In this document: positions 1 through 4,929 of the stretch, one piece after another
How the letters are laid out: each line of letters begins with the position of its first letter
How positions within the stretch are numbered: the first letter of the stretch is position 1
Origin: Frankiales bacterium
GTDB lineage: Bacteria > Actinomycetota > Actinomycetes > JAFAQI01
Direction: 5' to 3'
DNA length: 5,010 nucleotides
Assembly (NCBI GenBank): GCA_019246495.1
Contig: JAFAQI010000226.1
Coordinates: 1-5,010, forward strand
Program-made: the position numbers and the translations under genes
The notes under the pieces: model-generated
What the model was told of the DNA's origin: nothing
Database searches by the model: none
The model's input: the letters and a program-made list of their open reading frames with translations, nothing else

Positions 1-35
1 CGCGCACCTTGCCCGATGGCGACAGATGGCTGACT

Positions 36-218
36 TCACCCGGATGGCGCAACCGGTGGCTCCGCCACATCGTCGGGGGTGCCCGTGCCGAGCAGCTTCA
101 ACGTCCACGCCCGCCGGCACGACCGGCACCACCAGGCGCCGTGCGTGTCACCATGCGGGCGAAGGTCTTCGTCGCCGCAGTAGGGGCAGTAGAACGGGAC
201 CGCGCGCGCCGTCGACAT
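36..218 (-). CDS. Small zinc-ribbon protein downstream of sulfite reductase
   Basis: This 60-residue protein has two CxxC knuckles: C11-P-Y-C14 and C31-R-S-C34, 16 residues apart. That is the pattern of a zinc ribbon binding one metal ion. The second knuckle sits in a WWCRSCRRAW context followed by TLKLLG; the last 15 or so residues are Pro/Gly-rich and probably disordered. Its ATG is 6 nt after the sirA stop with no Shine-Dalgarno of its own, so it is probably translated by coupling to sirA. Similar small CPYCG proteins are, from memory, common next to actinobacterial sulfite reductase genes, but their biochemical role is unknown to me. Linkage suggests a role in sulfur assimilation, for example as a redox or metal-handling partner of SirA; this is inference. 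The CxxC spacing, operon position and absence of a better frame make it a real gene rather than a chance ORF. Confidence 0.85.
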   Translation of the reverse strand: MSTARAVPFYCPYCGDEDLRPHGDTHGAWWCRSCRRAWTLKLLGTGTPDDVAEPPVAPSG

Positions 219-224
219 GCGTCG

Positions 225-1895
225 CTACTGGATGAGCGCTTCGTCAGCGCGGCGTACCCAGGACGCGAACGACTCGCCCTCGTTGCGGCCGGCAATGTAG
301 TTGCGCAGGACGCGCTCGACGTAGTCCGGCAGCTCAGCCGTCGTCACCTTCAGCCCCCGCAGCTTGCGGCCGAACGCGGCGTCCATGCCGATCGCGCCGC
401 CGAGATGCACCTGGAAGCCTTCGCCGTCGTTGACGATCGAACCCTTCAAGCCGATGTCGGCGGTCTGGAAGCGCGCGCACGAGTTGGGGCAGCCATTGAG
501 GTTGATCGTCACCGGGGTGTCGAAGTCGGGCAGCCGCCGCTCGAGCTCGGCGACCAGGTCGACCGAACGCGCCTTGGTCTCGACGATCGCGAGCTTGCAG
601 AACTCGATGCCGGTGCAGGCCATCGTGCCGCGCCGGAAGACCGTCGGGCGGACACGCAGGTCGCGCGACTCCAGCTCGCCGACGAGAGCCTCGACCGCGT
701 CGTCACCGACATCGCGGATGACGCACTTCTGCTCGACGGTCAGCGCGACGGTGCCGCTGCCGAACCGCTCCGCGAGGTCGGCGATCTCGGTGAGCTGCGT
801 GCCGCTGGTGCGACCGGAGTTGAACGCGAAGCCGACGTAGTTCCGGCCGTCCTTCTGCTTGCGCACACCGACGTGGTCGCGCGGACCACTCGGCGGCGGC
901 GGCGCCGGACCGTCCTCGAGCGCGTGACCGAGATAGGTCTTCTCCAACATCTCTCGGAACTTCTCCACGCCCCAGTCGGCGACGAGGAACTTCAGCCGCG
1001 CGCGGTTGCGTGACTTGCGATAGCCGTAGTCGCGGAAGAGCTTGGTGACGCCGGCCCAGACCTCGGGGACGTCGTACTCCTCGACGAAGACACCGAGCCG
1101 CTGGGCGAACATCGGGTTCGTCGACAGGCCGCCACCGACCCACAGGTCGAAGCCGACGCGACCGTCGTCGTGGCGAACACCGACGAACGAGATGTCGTTG
1201 ATCTCGTGACCGACGCAGTACGCCGCACAACCGCTGACCGCTGTCTTGTACTTGCGCGGCAGATTCGAGAACTCCTTGTTGCCTTCCGCGAGCGCATTGG
1301 TCCGCAGCAACGCATCCGTACCGTCGATCACTTCATCTGCGTCCACGCCGGCGAGTGGGCAGCCGAGCATGTTGCGCGGGGTGTCACCACACGCCTCGGT
1401 CGTCGACAGACCGACCTCTTCGAGCCGCCGCCAGATCTCTGGCACGTCCTCGATGCGGATCCAGTGCAGCTGCACGTTCTGCCGGTCCGTGACATCGGCG
1501 ACGTCGCGGCCGAACTCCGTCGCGATCGTCGCGACCGTGCGGAGCTGCGTGTTGGTCAGCAACCCGCCGGGGATGCGCACGCGGAGCATGAAGTACTCGT
1601 CGTCGAGCTCCTCGGGCTCGAGGATCGCGGTCCTGCCGCCGTCGATGCCGGGGCGGCGCTGCGTATAGAGCCCCCACCAGCGGAACCGGCCGCGCAAGTC
1701 GGCCTGGTCGATCGACGCGAACCCGGCCTTCGAATAGATCGTCTCGATCCGGTGGCGAACGTTGAGGCCGTCGTCATCTTTCTTGGTGCGCTCGTTCGGG
1801 TTCAGCGGCTCGAGATGGCCCAGCGCCCACTGACCCTGACCGGCCGTACGCCGGTTGGGTCGCGCGGGACGGGCGGGACGCCCGATGTCGGCCAT
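225..1895 (-). CDS. sirA: Ferredoxin-dependent assimilatory sulfite reductase (SirA/NirA type)
   Basis: This 556-aa cytoplasmic enzyme reduces sulfite to sulfide with six electrons from ferredoxin, using siroheme coupled to a [4Fe-4S] cluster. The cluster ligands are visible as C427-x5-C433 (ACTGIEFC) and C469-x3-C473 (NGCPNSC). The N-terminal half carries the ferredoxin-like motifs LRGRFRWWGLYTQR (about 67-80) and DVTDRQNVQLHWIRIED (134-150), and the second half repeats the fold. Tyr77 and Cys169 are 92 residues apart, the same spacing as the Tyr69-Cys161 pair that is cross-linked next to siroheme in Mycobacterium tuberculosis NirA. This favours sulfite over nitrite reductase, as does linkage to cysH. 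The length matches that family. The frame stays open 116 codons upstream, but ATG 1895 gives the usual short N-terminus before GQWALGHLEPLNP. No good Shine-Dalgarno precedes it; a small hairpin does. The gene is the first full gene of the leftward operon and follows a leader peptide. Confidence 0.95.
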   Translation of the reverse strand: MADIGRPARPARPNRRTAGQGQWALGHLEPLNPNERTKKDDDGLNVRHRIETIYSKAGFASIDQADLRGRFRWWGLYTQRRPGIDGGRTAILEPEELDDEYFMLRVRIPGGLLTNTQLRTVATIATEFGRDVADVTDRQNVQLHWIRIEDVPEIWRRLEEVGLSTTEACGDTPRNMLGCPLAGVDADEVIDGTDALLRTNALAEGNKEFSNLPRKYKTAVSGCAAYCVGHEINDISFVGVRHDDGRVGFDLWVGGGLSTNPMFAQRLGVFVEEYDVPEVWAGVTKLFRDYGYRKSRNRARLKFLVADWGVEKFREMLEKTYLGHALEDGPAPPPPSGPRDHVGVRKQKDGRNYVGFAFNSGRTSGTQLTEIADLAERFGSGTVALTVEQKCVIRDVGDDAVEALVGELESRDLRVRPTVFRRGTMACTGIEFCKLAIVETKARSVDLVAELERRLPDFDTPVTINLNGCPNSCARFQTADIGLKGSIVNDGEGFQVHLGGAIGMDAAFGRKLRGLKVTTAELPDYVERVLRNYIAGRNEGESFASWVRRADEALIQ

Positions 1896-1900
1896 GGGAA

Positions 1901-1914
1901 GAAGGAGGCCCTTC
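1901..1914 (-). promoter_or_regulatory. Hairpin in the sirA ribosome-binding region
   Basis: On the sirA mRNA, GAAGG and CCTTC flank a GCCT loop, giving a perfect 5-bp stem that ends 5 nt before the ATG. The only Shine-Dalgarno-like run upstream, GAAGGG, lies in its 5' arm. The stem could limit initiation. The stem is visible; a regulatory role is inferred. Confidence 0.4.
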
Positions 1915-1951
1915 GACGGAGTTGAGCGAACGTGGACGGACGCGTAGCTGC

Positions 1952-2026
1952 TCAGCCGGCGAGACAGACCGCGCTGGCGACGCGCTGGAGGTCGACGTGG
2001 CGACGCCACACCAAACCCGCGTCCAT
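1952..2026 (-). CDS. Putative Cys-containing leader peptide for sirA
   Basis: This 24-residue ORF begins MDAGLVW and continues with the core RRHVDLQRVASAVC, ending CLAG and a TGA. The core matches the HVDLxRVxSAxC pattern of short leader peptides known upstream of sulfur and cysteine genes in actinobacteria. Its single Cys is residue 21, four codons from the end. The stop lies 56 nt before the sirA ATG. There is no Shine-Dalgarno before ATG 2026, so translation may be leaderless or start at an in-frame TTG or GTG (codons 5 and 6). The likely role is sensing charged Cys-tRNA or cysteine through ribosome progress and adjusting downstream expression; this is inferred from position and family. 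It is too short to recognise by length alone. The main support is a second, near-identical peptide on the other strand facing cysH. Confidence 0.8.
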   Translation of the reverse strand: MDAGLVWRRHVDLQRVASAVCLAG

Positions 2027-2180
2027 AAGCCGGCCGCAGCGGCCCGCACTGTTGCTCACGCAACAAGTGTGTCACACTGACGGCATGTCTTGGCTCGTGC
2101 TGCAGCCTGCGCGGAGCTCGGTCGACCTCGTCGCCCGGCTCCACGTCGACCTGCAGCGCGTGCAGAGCGCGGTGTGTCGC
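1961..2180. repeat. Imperfect inverted repeat formed by the two leader ORFs
   Basis: Minus-strand 1961-2000 and plus-strand 2141-2180 match at 33 of 40 positions by hand alignment. Both start CCACGTCGACCT and share CAGCGCG and AGCGCGGT. The arms encode the HVDLQRVxSAVC cores of the two leader peptides, so the repeat reflects their homology: either an inverted duplication or strong constraint on the peptide. The 140-nt interval between the arms contains the presumed promoters and two palindromes. Confidence 0.8.
2047..2078. promoter_or_regulatory. Two adjacent palindromes between the divergent leaders; candidate operator/promoter
   Basis: Two perfect palindromes sit side by side. GTTGC-TCAC-GCAAC at 2051-2064 extends to CACT/AGTG (2047-2050 and 2066-2069) with one bulged base. 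AGTGTG-T-CACACT at 2066-2078 overlaps that extension by a few bases. They occupy most of the 58-nt gap between the two leader start codons (2026 and 2085), where promoters for both arms should lie. CACACT (2073-2078) is at the right distance to be a weak -10 for a leaderless plus-strand leader at 2085. I cannot name the regulator, and I see no convincing -35/-10 pair for the minus-strand leader. Confidence 0.45.
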
Positions 2181-2189
2181 GGCTGCTGA
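2085..2189 (+). CDS. Putative Cys-containing leader peptide for cysH
   Basis: This 34-residue ORF starts MSWLVLQPAR and ends with the core RLHVDLQRVQSAVC followed by RGC and TGA. It belongs to the same HVDLxRVxSAxC leader type as the minus-strand peptide at 1952-2026. It carries two Cys codons, TGT (residue 31) and TGC (residue 34, the last codon). The stop is exactly 56 nt before the cysH ATG, the same gap as on the sirA side. The ATG has no Shine-Dalgarno, which fits leaderless initiation; an in-frame GTG at 2097 is an alternative start. The Cys31 codon lies in an arm of a potential mRNA stem reaching to just upstream of the cysH ribosome-binding site. The inferred role is cysteine-responsive attenuation of cysH and the chelatase gene. 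Confidence 0.82.
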   Translation: MSWLVLQPARSSVDLVARLHVDLQRVQSAVCRGC

Positions 2190-2227
2190 GCTTTTCGCTC
2201 TCCCGGCCCCCTTTTCCGCGACCCACT
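2171..2227 (+). promoter_or_regulatory. Potential attenuator stem linking leader Cys codon to the cysH 5' region
   Basis: GTCGCGG (2176-2182) pairs perfectly with CCGCGAC (2216-2222), and after one T/C mismatch GGTG (2171-2174) pairs with CACT (2224-2227), the outermost pair being G-U. The 5' arm covers leader codons Val30 to Gly33, including Cys31; the 3' arm ends 8 nt before the cysH Shine-Dalgarno. A competing pairing, CGCTC (2196-2200) with GAGCG (2233-2237), would cover part of that Shine-Dalgarno and excludes the first stem in a nested fold. Ribosome position on the leader could choose between them. The complementarity is visible; the switch is inferred. Confidence 0.4.
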
Positions 2228-2245
2228 CTGTCGAGCGAGGCATCC

Positions 2246-2986
2246 ATGACTTCGGCGCTCGAGCTGGCGTATCTGCATGACGACGGTGTCGCCCTGCACG
2301 AGCTCTACGACGACTCCGACGGGCTCAACCATCTAGCCGCGCACGCCGGCGCGGCACTCGAAGGCGCGACGCCGCAGGACGTGCTGCGGTGGGCGTTCGA
2401 TCGCTTCGGCAAGCGCTTCGCGATCGCCACGTCGATGGCTGATGCTGTGCTGCCGCACATGGCGGCGCAGATTCGGCCGGGCGTACCGATCATCTTCCTC
2501 GACACCGGTTATCACTTCGCCGAAACGATCGGCACCGCCGCTGCGGTCGAGTCGACCGTCGATATCACGCTGCTGCGGGTGCGTCCGGACCAGACGGTCG
2601 AGGAGCAGGACGCGACGTTCGGCAAGGACCTGTGGGCGCGCGACCCAGACCTGTGCTGCCGCATGCGCAAGGTGCTGCCGCTGCGCAAGTCGTTGGCGCC
2701 GTATGACGCGTGGGCGTCGGGCATCCGTCGCGACGAGACCGACCAGCGTCGTCAGGTCGGCTTCGTCGAGTGGGACTCGACGAACTCGAAGGTGAAGGTC
2801 AACCCGCTCGCCGGGTGGACTGACGACGACGTCGACCGTTACATCGCCGACAACAACGTGCTGGTGAACCCGCTGCTGTCGGACGGTTACGGCTCGGTCG
2901 GCTGCGCGCCGTGCACCGTGCGAGGCGCCGGTCGCAGCGGTCGTTGGAACGGCACCGGCAAGGTGGAGTGCGGGATCCACGGCTGA
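2246..2986 (+). CDS. cysH: Assimilatory adenylyl-sulfate (APS) reductase, iron-sulfur type
   Basis: This 246-aa cytoplasmic enzyme reduces activated sulfate to sulfite using thioredoxin. The P-loop-like nucleotide motif is IATSMADAVL (60-69), followed by IIFLDTGYHFAET (82-94). Cys137-Cys138 (DLCCRMRKVLPL) and C220-x2-C223 (GCAPC) are the four [4Fe-4S] ligands that mark APS reductases (EC 1.8.4.10) and are absent from cluster-less PAPS reductases. The catalytic Cys is Cys242 in the C-terminal VECGIHG. The substrate-binding SGIRRDETDQR (159-169) is also present. Length is typical. ATG 2246 is chosen over upstream starts because GCGAGG (2235-2240) sits 5 nt before it and the upstream frame runs through the leader region. 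Cysteine-responsive control is likely given the leader at 2085-2189. The chelatase gene overlaps its 3' end, so the two are almost certainly cotranscribed. Confidence 0.96.
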   Translation: MTSALELAYLHDDGVALHELYDDSDGLNHLAAHAGAALEGATPQDVLRWAFDRFGKRFAIATSMADAVLPHMAAQIRPGVPIIFLDTGYHFAETIGTAAAVESTVDITLLRVRPDQTVEEQDATFGKDLWARDPDLCCRMRKVLPLRKSLAPYDAWASGIRRDETDQRRQVGFVEWDSTNSKVKVNPLAGWTDDDVDRYIADNNVLVNPLLSDGYGSVGCAPCTVRGAGRSGRWNGTGKVECGIHG

Positions 2987-3624
2987 CCCGCCTGGTCATC
3001 GCCGCTCACGGCTCGGCTGATCCGCGGTTCGCCGCGACGGTCGACGCTCTCGCTGATCGGCTGCGCGCGTTGCGCGACGGCCTCGACGTCGCGGTCGGCT
3101 ACCTCGAGCACGGGCCGCCCGATCTGCGCGACGTCTGCGGTGACGGCGATGTCGTTGTGCCGCTGTTGCTGTCCCGCGGCTATCACGCGCTCGTCGACAT
3201 CCCCGCGCAGGTGCCCGGGGCCCGCGTCGCCGATGCGGTCGGCCCGGATGCGCGGCTGGTGGATGCGCTCGTCGACCGGCTAGCGGAGGCCGGCTACGAC
3301 GGGACGTCGGCGGTTGTCTTGGCAGCGGCCGGCTCGTCTGACCCGGGTGCGCTCGACGACGTGCGCCTCGCAGCCGCGCAGCTCGCCGACCGGCTCGGGG
3401 TGGACGTGACCGCGGCGTTCGTCTCCGCCGGGTCGCCTCGCCTCGAGGACCTCGACGAGCCGACGGTTGTCGCGTCGTACCTCGTCGCGCCGGGCGCCTT
3501 CCACGACGCCATGCTGCGCTGCGGCGCCGCGGTCGTCAGCGCACCGATCGGCGACCATCCCGCGCTCGCCGAGACCCTGTTGGCCCGGTACGACGAGACT
3601 TGTCAGAACGTGAGGCGGCTATAG
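2968..3624 (+). CDS. Sirohydrochlorin chelatase (CbiX/SirB family)
   Basis: This protein of about 218 aa inserts a metal into sirohydrochlorin. Next to sirA the likely product is siroheme (Fe), although cobalt chelatases of vitamin B12 synthesis belong to the same family. The N-terminal active-site motif is LVIAAHGSADPRF with His14; LLLSRGYHALVDIP supplies His73; Glu47 lies in YLEHGPPD. The second half repeats the fold (VVLAAAGSSDPGA, then VAPGAFHDAM with His179), but the first His is replaced by Ala, so only the N-terminal site looks complete. The start is uncertain. GTG 2968 overlaps cysH by 19 nt but has no well-spaced Shine-Dalgarno. CTG 2983, overlapping the cysH TGA, would give the more usual short N-terminus (TRLVIAAHGS) with GGGA 7 nt upstream; GTG 2911 is less likely. 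The last nine codons lie inside an inverted repeat. Confidence 0.9.
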   Translation: MRDPRLTRLVIAAHGSADPRFAATVDALADRLRALRDGLDVAVGYLEHGPPDLRDVCGDGDVVVPLLLSRGYHALVDIPAQVPGARVADAVGPDARLVDALVDRLAEAGYDGTSAVVLAAAGSSDPGALDDVRLAAAQLADRLGVDVTAAFVSAGSPRLEDLDEPTVVASYLVAPGAFHDAMLRCGAAVVSAPIGDHPALAETLLARYDETCQNVRRL

Positions 3625-3646
3625 CCGGTTGACGTTCTGACAAGTC
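3597..3646. terminator. Inverted repeat between convergent genes; probable bidirectional terminator
   Basis: GACTTGTCAGAACGT (3597-3611) and ACGTTCTGACAAGTC (3632-3646) form a perfect 15-bp stem. The 20-nt loop contains a further 12-bp palindrome, CGGCTATAGCCG (3616-3627). The left arm lies within the last codons of the chelatase gene, and the right arm ends one base before the stop codon of the convergent peptidase gene. There is no T-run on either side, but many high-GC terminators lack one. The symmetry suits both transcripts. Confidence 0.75.
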
Positions 3647-3647
3647 G

Positions 3648-4763
3648 TCAGACGCCGGGTCGGACGGCTCCGGCGTAGTCCGAGCGGAACGCCGAGCTGA
3701 TGCGGACGTTCGCGCCGGTGTAGGGCGCCTCGATCATGTTGCCGTTGCCGATGTAGAGCCCGACGTGGTGTAGGTCGCTGCCGAAGAAGACGAGGTCGCC
3801 GGGCTGGAGCTGGTCGCGGCTGACGTGTGCGCCTTCGTTCCACTGGCTGCCGGTGTAGTGGTCGAGATAGACGCCTGCCTTGGCCCAGACATACATCGTC
3901 AAGCCGCTGCAGTCGAAGGTGTCCGGCCCGGCCGCGCCCCACTGGTAGGGCTTGCCGAGCTCCCGATACGCCCACTGCACCGCGACGCGGGCGCCACCCG
4001 AACCGCGAACGACCGGCTGGTTCACCGGCTGCGCGGTGAGCGCGTTGGCAGCAGCCGCGGCGGCCGCAGCCCTCGCGCGCAACGCGGCCGCGGCCTGCTC
4101 GGCGGCGATTCGCGCGGCCCGCGCCTTCGCGGCCCGGATGATCGCGGCCTCGCGTGCCTGGAGCTTGTGCAGGATCTGCTGCTCCTGGTGCGCAGCCGCG
4201 AGGACCGACGCCCGGTCGGCCTGCATCTGCTTCGTCGCGCCCGCCTGCTGGGCGAACGCCGCCCGGGCGGTGGCCTGCGCCTGCTCCTGCTCGCGCTGCG
4301 CGGCGGCCACCTCGGCGAGCATCTGCGTCTGGCTGTTGGCGACCGCCTGCAACGTCGCGACCTTGTCGAGGAACGCCTGCGGCGAGCTTGCGGTCACGCC
4401 GATCGTCGTGTCGAGTCCCTGGCCCTGGTACGCCGCCACCGCGAACGCGCGCACCGACCGCTCGGCAATGGCGAGCCGCTTCTGGGCGTCGGCGAGGTGA
4501 TGCTGCGCCGTCAGCGCCGCAGTTCGGGAAGCGGCGAGCTTGATGCGTGCGGCGTTGTAGCGCTCGGTCGCCACCTCGGCCTGCTGATCGAGGGCGTGGA
4601 GCTGCGCCTGCGCGGCGGCGATGCGCTGCTTCACCGACTGCGCCTGCGCCGCGCCCGATCCGACGACAGACGTCGTCGCAGCGAGAGCGACCAGCGCGAC
4701 ACCGGACGCGATGCGTCGGAGGGAGGGTGCGGGACGTCGGGTGAGGCGGAGGGGGGGCGCCAC
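3648..4763 (-). CDS. Secreted coiled-coil NlpC/P60 peptidoglycan endopeptidase (RipA-like)
   Basis: This 371-aa protein should be exported and cleave peptide stems of the cell wall. The N-terminus has Arg-rich residues (R6-R17), a hydrophobic core (about 19-34) and an AQA-Q cleavage site after Ala41, a Sec-type signal peptide. Residues 43-245 are an Ala/Gln/Arg-rich region with heptad character, a long coiled coil split near AFAVAAYQGQG (about 106-116). An Ala-rich stretch (about 222-242) and a short Pro-containing linker lead to the NlpC/P60 domain (257-371). The triad is Cys285 (FDCSGL), His333 (HHVGLYIG) and Glu345 (NMIEAP); the His-Glu spacing equals that of RipA His432-Glu444. GTG 4763 is the start, as an in-frame stop lies at 4788-4790. 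AAGGAG (4776-4781) is 12 nt upstream, somewhat far. A c-di-AMP riboswitch precedes it. It has no evident link to the sulfur genes. Confidence 0.95.
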   Translation of the reverse strand: MAPPLRLTRRPAPSLRRIASGVALVALAATTSVVGSGAAQAQSVKQRIAAAQAQLHALDQQAEVATERYNAARIKLAASRTAALTAQHHLADAQKRLAIAERSVRAFAVAAYQGQGLDTTIGVTASSPQAFLDKVATLQAVANSQTQMLAEVAAAQREQEQAQATARAAFAQQAGATKQMQADRASVLAAAHQEQQILHKLQAREAAIIRAAKARAARIAAEQAAAALRARAAAAAAAANALTAQPVNQPVVRGSGGARVAVQWAYRELGKPYQWGAAGPDTFDCSGLTMYVWAKAGVYLDHYTGSQWNEGAHVSRDQLQPGDLVFFGSDLHHVGLYIGNGNMIEAPYTGANVRISSAFRSDYAGAVRPGV

Positions 4764-4775
4764 GAGGCCGGCGTA

Positions 4776-4781
4776 CTCCTT
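4776..4781 (-). promoter_or_regulatory. Ribosome-binding site of the NlpC/P60 gene
   Basis: AAGGAG on the minus strand, within GGAAGAAGGAG, is a strong Shine-Dalgarno. It lies 12 nt before GTG 4763 and 9 nt after the closing stem of the riboswitch aptamer, close enough for aptamer folding to affect ribosome access. Confidence 0.7.
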
Positions 4782-4787
4782 CTTCCG

Positions 4788-4910
4788 TCAACCGCCTACC
4801 GGGTTAGCTGTCGGGTTCGGGCGCGGAAGAGGCTCGCCCTACGGCCGGTTGCCCGGCCGATTCACCCCAGGGAAGTGGTTCCCCGGCTCTTTGCAGACTC
4901 GGCGGTCCGT
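4788..4910 (-). ncRNA. c-di-AMP riboswitch (ydaO/yuaA class)
   Basis: The minus strand carries the conserved blocks of this class in order: CCGGGGAACCA (near 4876-4886), GGGGTGAATC (4859-4868), a stem of seven base pairs capped by a GCAA tetraloop (4842-4859), GTAGGG (4837-4842), CGCCCGAACCCGACAGCTAA (about 4804-4823) and GGTAGGCGG. The closing helix P1 is ACCGCC (4901-4906) with GGCGGT (4791-4796); AAGAG (4887-4891) pairs with CTCTT (4827-4831). The layout follows the Thermoanaerobacter tengcongensis ydaO aptamer as I remember it. The class senses cyclic di-AMP and is usually an OFF switch for cell-wall hydrolase and osmolyte genes. Here it controls the NlpC/P60 gene. No terminator fits between P1 and the start codon, so control is probably at translation. 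Confidence 0.95.
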
Positions 4911-4929
4911 CTCGCCGCGAGGCCCCAGC

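Noticed and set aside
1..35. Possible start of a further gene downstream of the zinc-ribbon gene
   Set aside because: A GTG on the minus strand at 5-7 is too close to the window edge to judge and has no well-spaced ribosome-binding site.
9..1013. Long plus-strand ORF of 334 codons
   Set aside because: Antisense shadow of sirA and the zinc-ribbon gene; Arg/Asp/Ala-rich with no family motif, as expected for the complement of a high-GC gene.
1170..1925. Plus-strand ORF of 251 codons
   Set aside because: Antisense to the N-terminal half of sirA, whose motifs are unmistakable; no recognisable domain.
1932..2084. 51-codon extension of the plus-strand leader ORF from GTG 1932
   Set aside because: It reads antisense through the sirA leader and the palindromic region; the conserved leader core needs only the part from 2085.
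1896..2243. 116-codon upstream extension of sirA
   Set aside because: It crosses the leader peptide and promoter region, is low-complexity Arg/Ala/Ser, and the family starts just before the GQWALGHLEPLNP region.
2090..2245. 52-codon upstream extension of cysH
   Set aside because: It overlaps the leader ORF in another frame; ATG 2246 has a Shine-Dalgarno and gives the normal family length.
3619..4791. Alternative 390-codon minus-strand ORF over the peptidase gene
   Set aside because: Frame-shifted shadow of the NlpC/P60 gene, Arg/Gly-rich with no motifs; the true frame has signal peptide, coiled coil and Cys-His-Glu triad.
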